From Amycolatopsis sp. CA-126428 (GTDB lineage Bacteria; Actinomycetota; Actinomycetes; Mycobacteriales; Pseudonocardiaceae): 64,000 nucleotides of DNA. Positions within the stretch are counted from its first letter, which is position 1. Each line of letters opens with the position of its first letter. The stretch spans positions 62,001-126,000 of the forward strand of contig NZ_PPHF01000010.1 in assembly GCF_002904335.1 (NCBI RefSeq), read 5' to 3'. A program made the translations under genes and the position numbers. The notes beneath the pieces are model-generated. The model had not been told where the DNA came from. It did no database searches and saw only the letters and a program-made list of their open reading frames with translations. Positions 63,805 through 64,000 of the stretch are shown here, piece after piece.

Positions 63805-63933
63805 ATGACCAGCAGGTTCAGAGCTGCCGCCGCCACCCTCATCGTTCTGTTTTCGCTCGCGTTCGCCGTGGACGGAATCACGACCACGACCGTTTCGGCC
63901 GCTCCGGCCTGCGTCCGGCCCTGCCGGTTCTGA
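63805..63933 (+). CDS. 42-aa secreted peptide with two C-terminal cysteines
   Basis: ATG 63805 to TGA 63931-63933 encodes 42 residues: MTSRFR, a hydrophobic helix (about 7-22), TTTTVSAAPA and the end CVRPCRF. AxA signal-peptidase sites (VSA-AP or AAPA) would leave a mature peptide of about 7-10 residues with CxxxC. CGAGGAG stands about six bases before the ATG. The 5' region 63519-63804 holds no other gene. I know no relative; it may be a precursor of an exported signal peptide or a small cell-wall factor. Confidence 0.6.
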   Translation: MTSRFRAAAATLIVLFSLAFAVDGITTTTVSAAPACVRPCRF

Positions 63934-63945
63934 GCGGGCGGCTAC

Positions 63946-64000
63946 CTAGACTTCCGGGATCTCGGCCGGCACCGGTTCGAAGGCGTTGCCGGTCGCGATC
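63946..64000 (-). CDS. C-terminal end of an unidentified gene
   Basis: A minus-strand frame enters at 64000 and ends at TAG 63948-63946, encoding about 17 residues (IATGNAFEPVPAEIPEV at the end). It is open, has actinomycete-like codon use and lies 12 bases from the small peptide gene. The product cannot be named from so little. Confidence 0.45.
   Translation of the reverse strand, partial: IATGNAFEPVPAEIPEV

Overview
The window is very GC-rich actinomycete DNA, most likely from the Pseudonocardiaceae and plausibly Amycolatopsis. This is inferred from gene content rather than a database match. Supporting features are a RamB-type regulator beside glyoxylate-shunt genes, a mycothiol-type maleylpyruvate isomerase homologue, an F420-type LLM oxidoreductase, a Rox-like rifampicin monooxygenase, MeaB, many GTG/TTG starts and many apparently leaderless genes. 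It looks like chromosome. I found no rRNA, tRNA, CRISPR array, insertion sequence or phage module.

Layout. 1-7.1 kb: 3' part of meaB, a TetR/MFS efflux pair with three evenly spaced operators, a secreted cyclophilin, a 21-bp tandem repeat, and a MocR regulator divergent from a CMD-family protein and a PEP-mutase-family protein. 7.1-13.8 kb: two acetate-type sodium symporters, each with a small membrane partner, a LytS/LytTR two-component pair, and an orphan cyclase-like protein. 14-24.9 kb: a mannose/alpha-mannoside unit, LacI-manA-ABC transporter on the minus strand and two secreted GH92 alpha-mannosidases divergent from it. Three near-identical GACAA-TTGTC palindromes tie it together. 25-33.4 kb: DUF3817/MarR/thiamine-binding trio, thioredoxin-TPR protein, zinc metallopeptidase lipoprotein, glgP and an LLM oxidoreductase. 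33.4-43.3 kb: rhodanese/cysteine dioxygenase operon behind a 37-codon leader peptide, ABC ATPase, enoyl-CoA hydratase, two methyltransferases, HAD phosphatase, DUF427, a LysR gene that seems to start at CTG, a chitinase relic with a DasR-like site, and a GntR-TetR hybrid regulator facing a DUF2306 protein. 43.3-50.2 kb: a PadR/flavin monooxygenase operon, MarR, MBL-fold protein, an aldo/keto reductase fragment, and a Rox-like monooxygenase behind a 17-codon upstream ORF with a strong Shine-Dalgarno. 50.2-57.1 kb: NlpC/P60 protein, nucleoside hydrolase, acyltransferase, NADAR protein, ilvA, and an ECF sigma factor with a membrane partner. 57.1-64 kb: ramB, aceA and aceB, a TetR/DUF1348 pair, small secreted proteins including a 42-aa two-cysteine peptide, and the end of a further gene.

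How the parts fit together. Carbon use dominates. Acetate would enter through the ActP-like symporters under the LytS/LytTR pair and be assimilated by AceA/AceB under RamB. Mannose-rich glycans would be trimmed outside by the GH92 enzymes, imported by the ABC system and isomerised by ManA, with LacI as the switch; no mannose kinase is present. Methylmalonyl-CoA handling (MeaB), glycogen breakdown (GlgP) and threonine deamination (IlvA) complete the metabolic set.

The most interesting non-coding signals are the triple operator at 1510-1576, the LacI site inside manA, the cysteine leader peptide, the short ORF before the Rox-like gene, the RamB-like sites before aceA, and several relic promoters or genes. 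All start choices, operators and terminators were read by eye.
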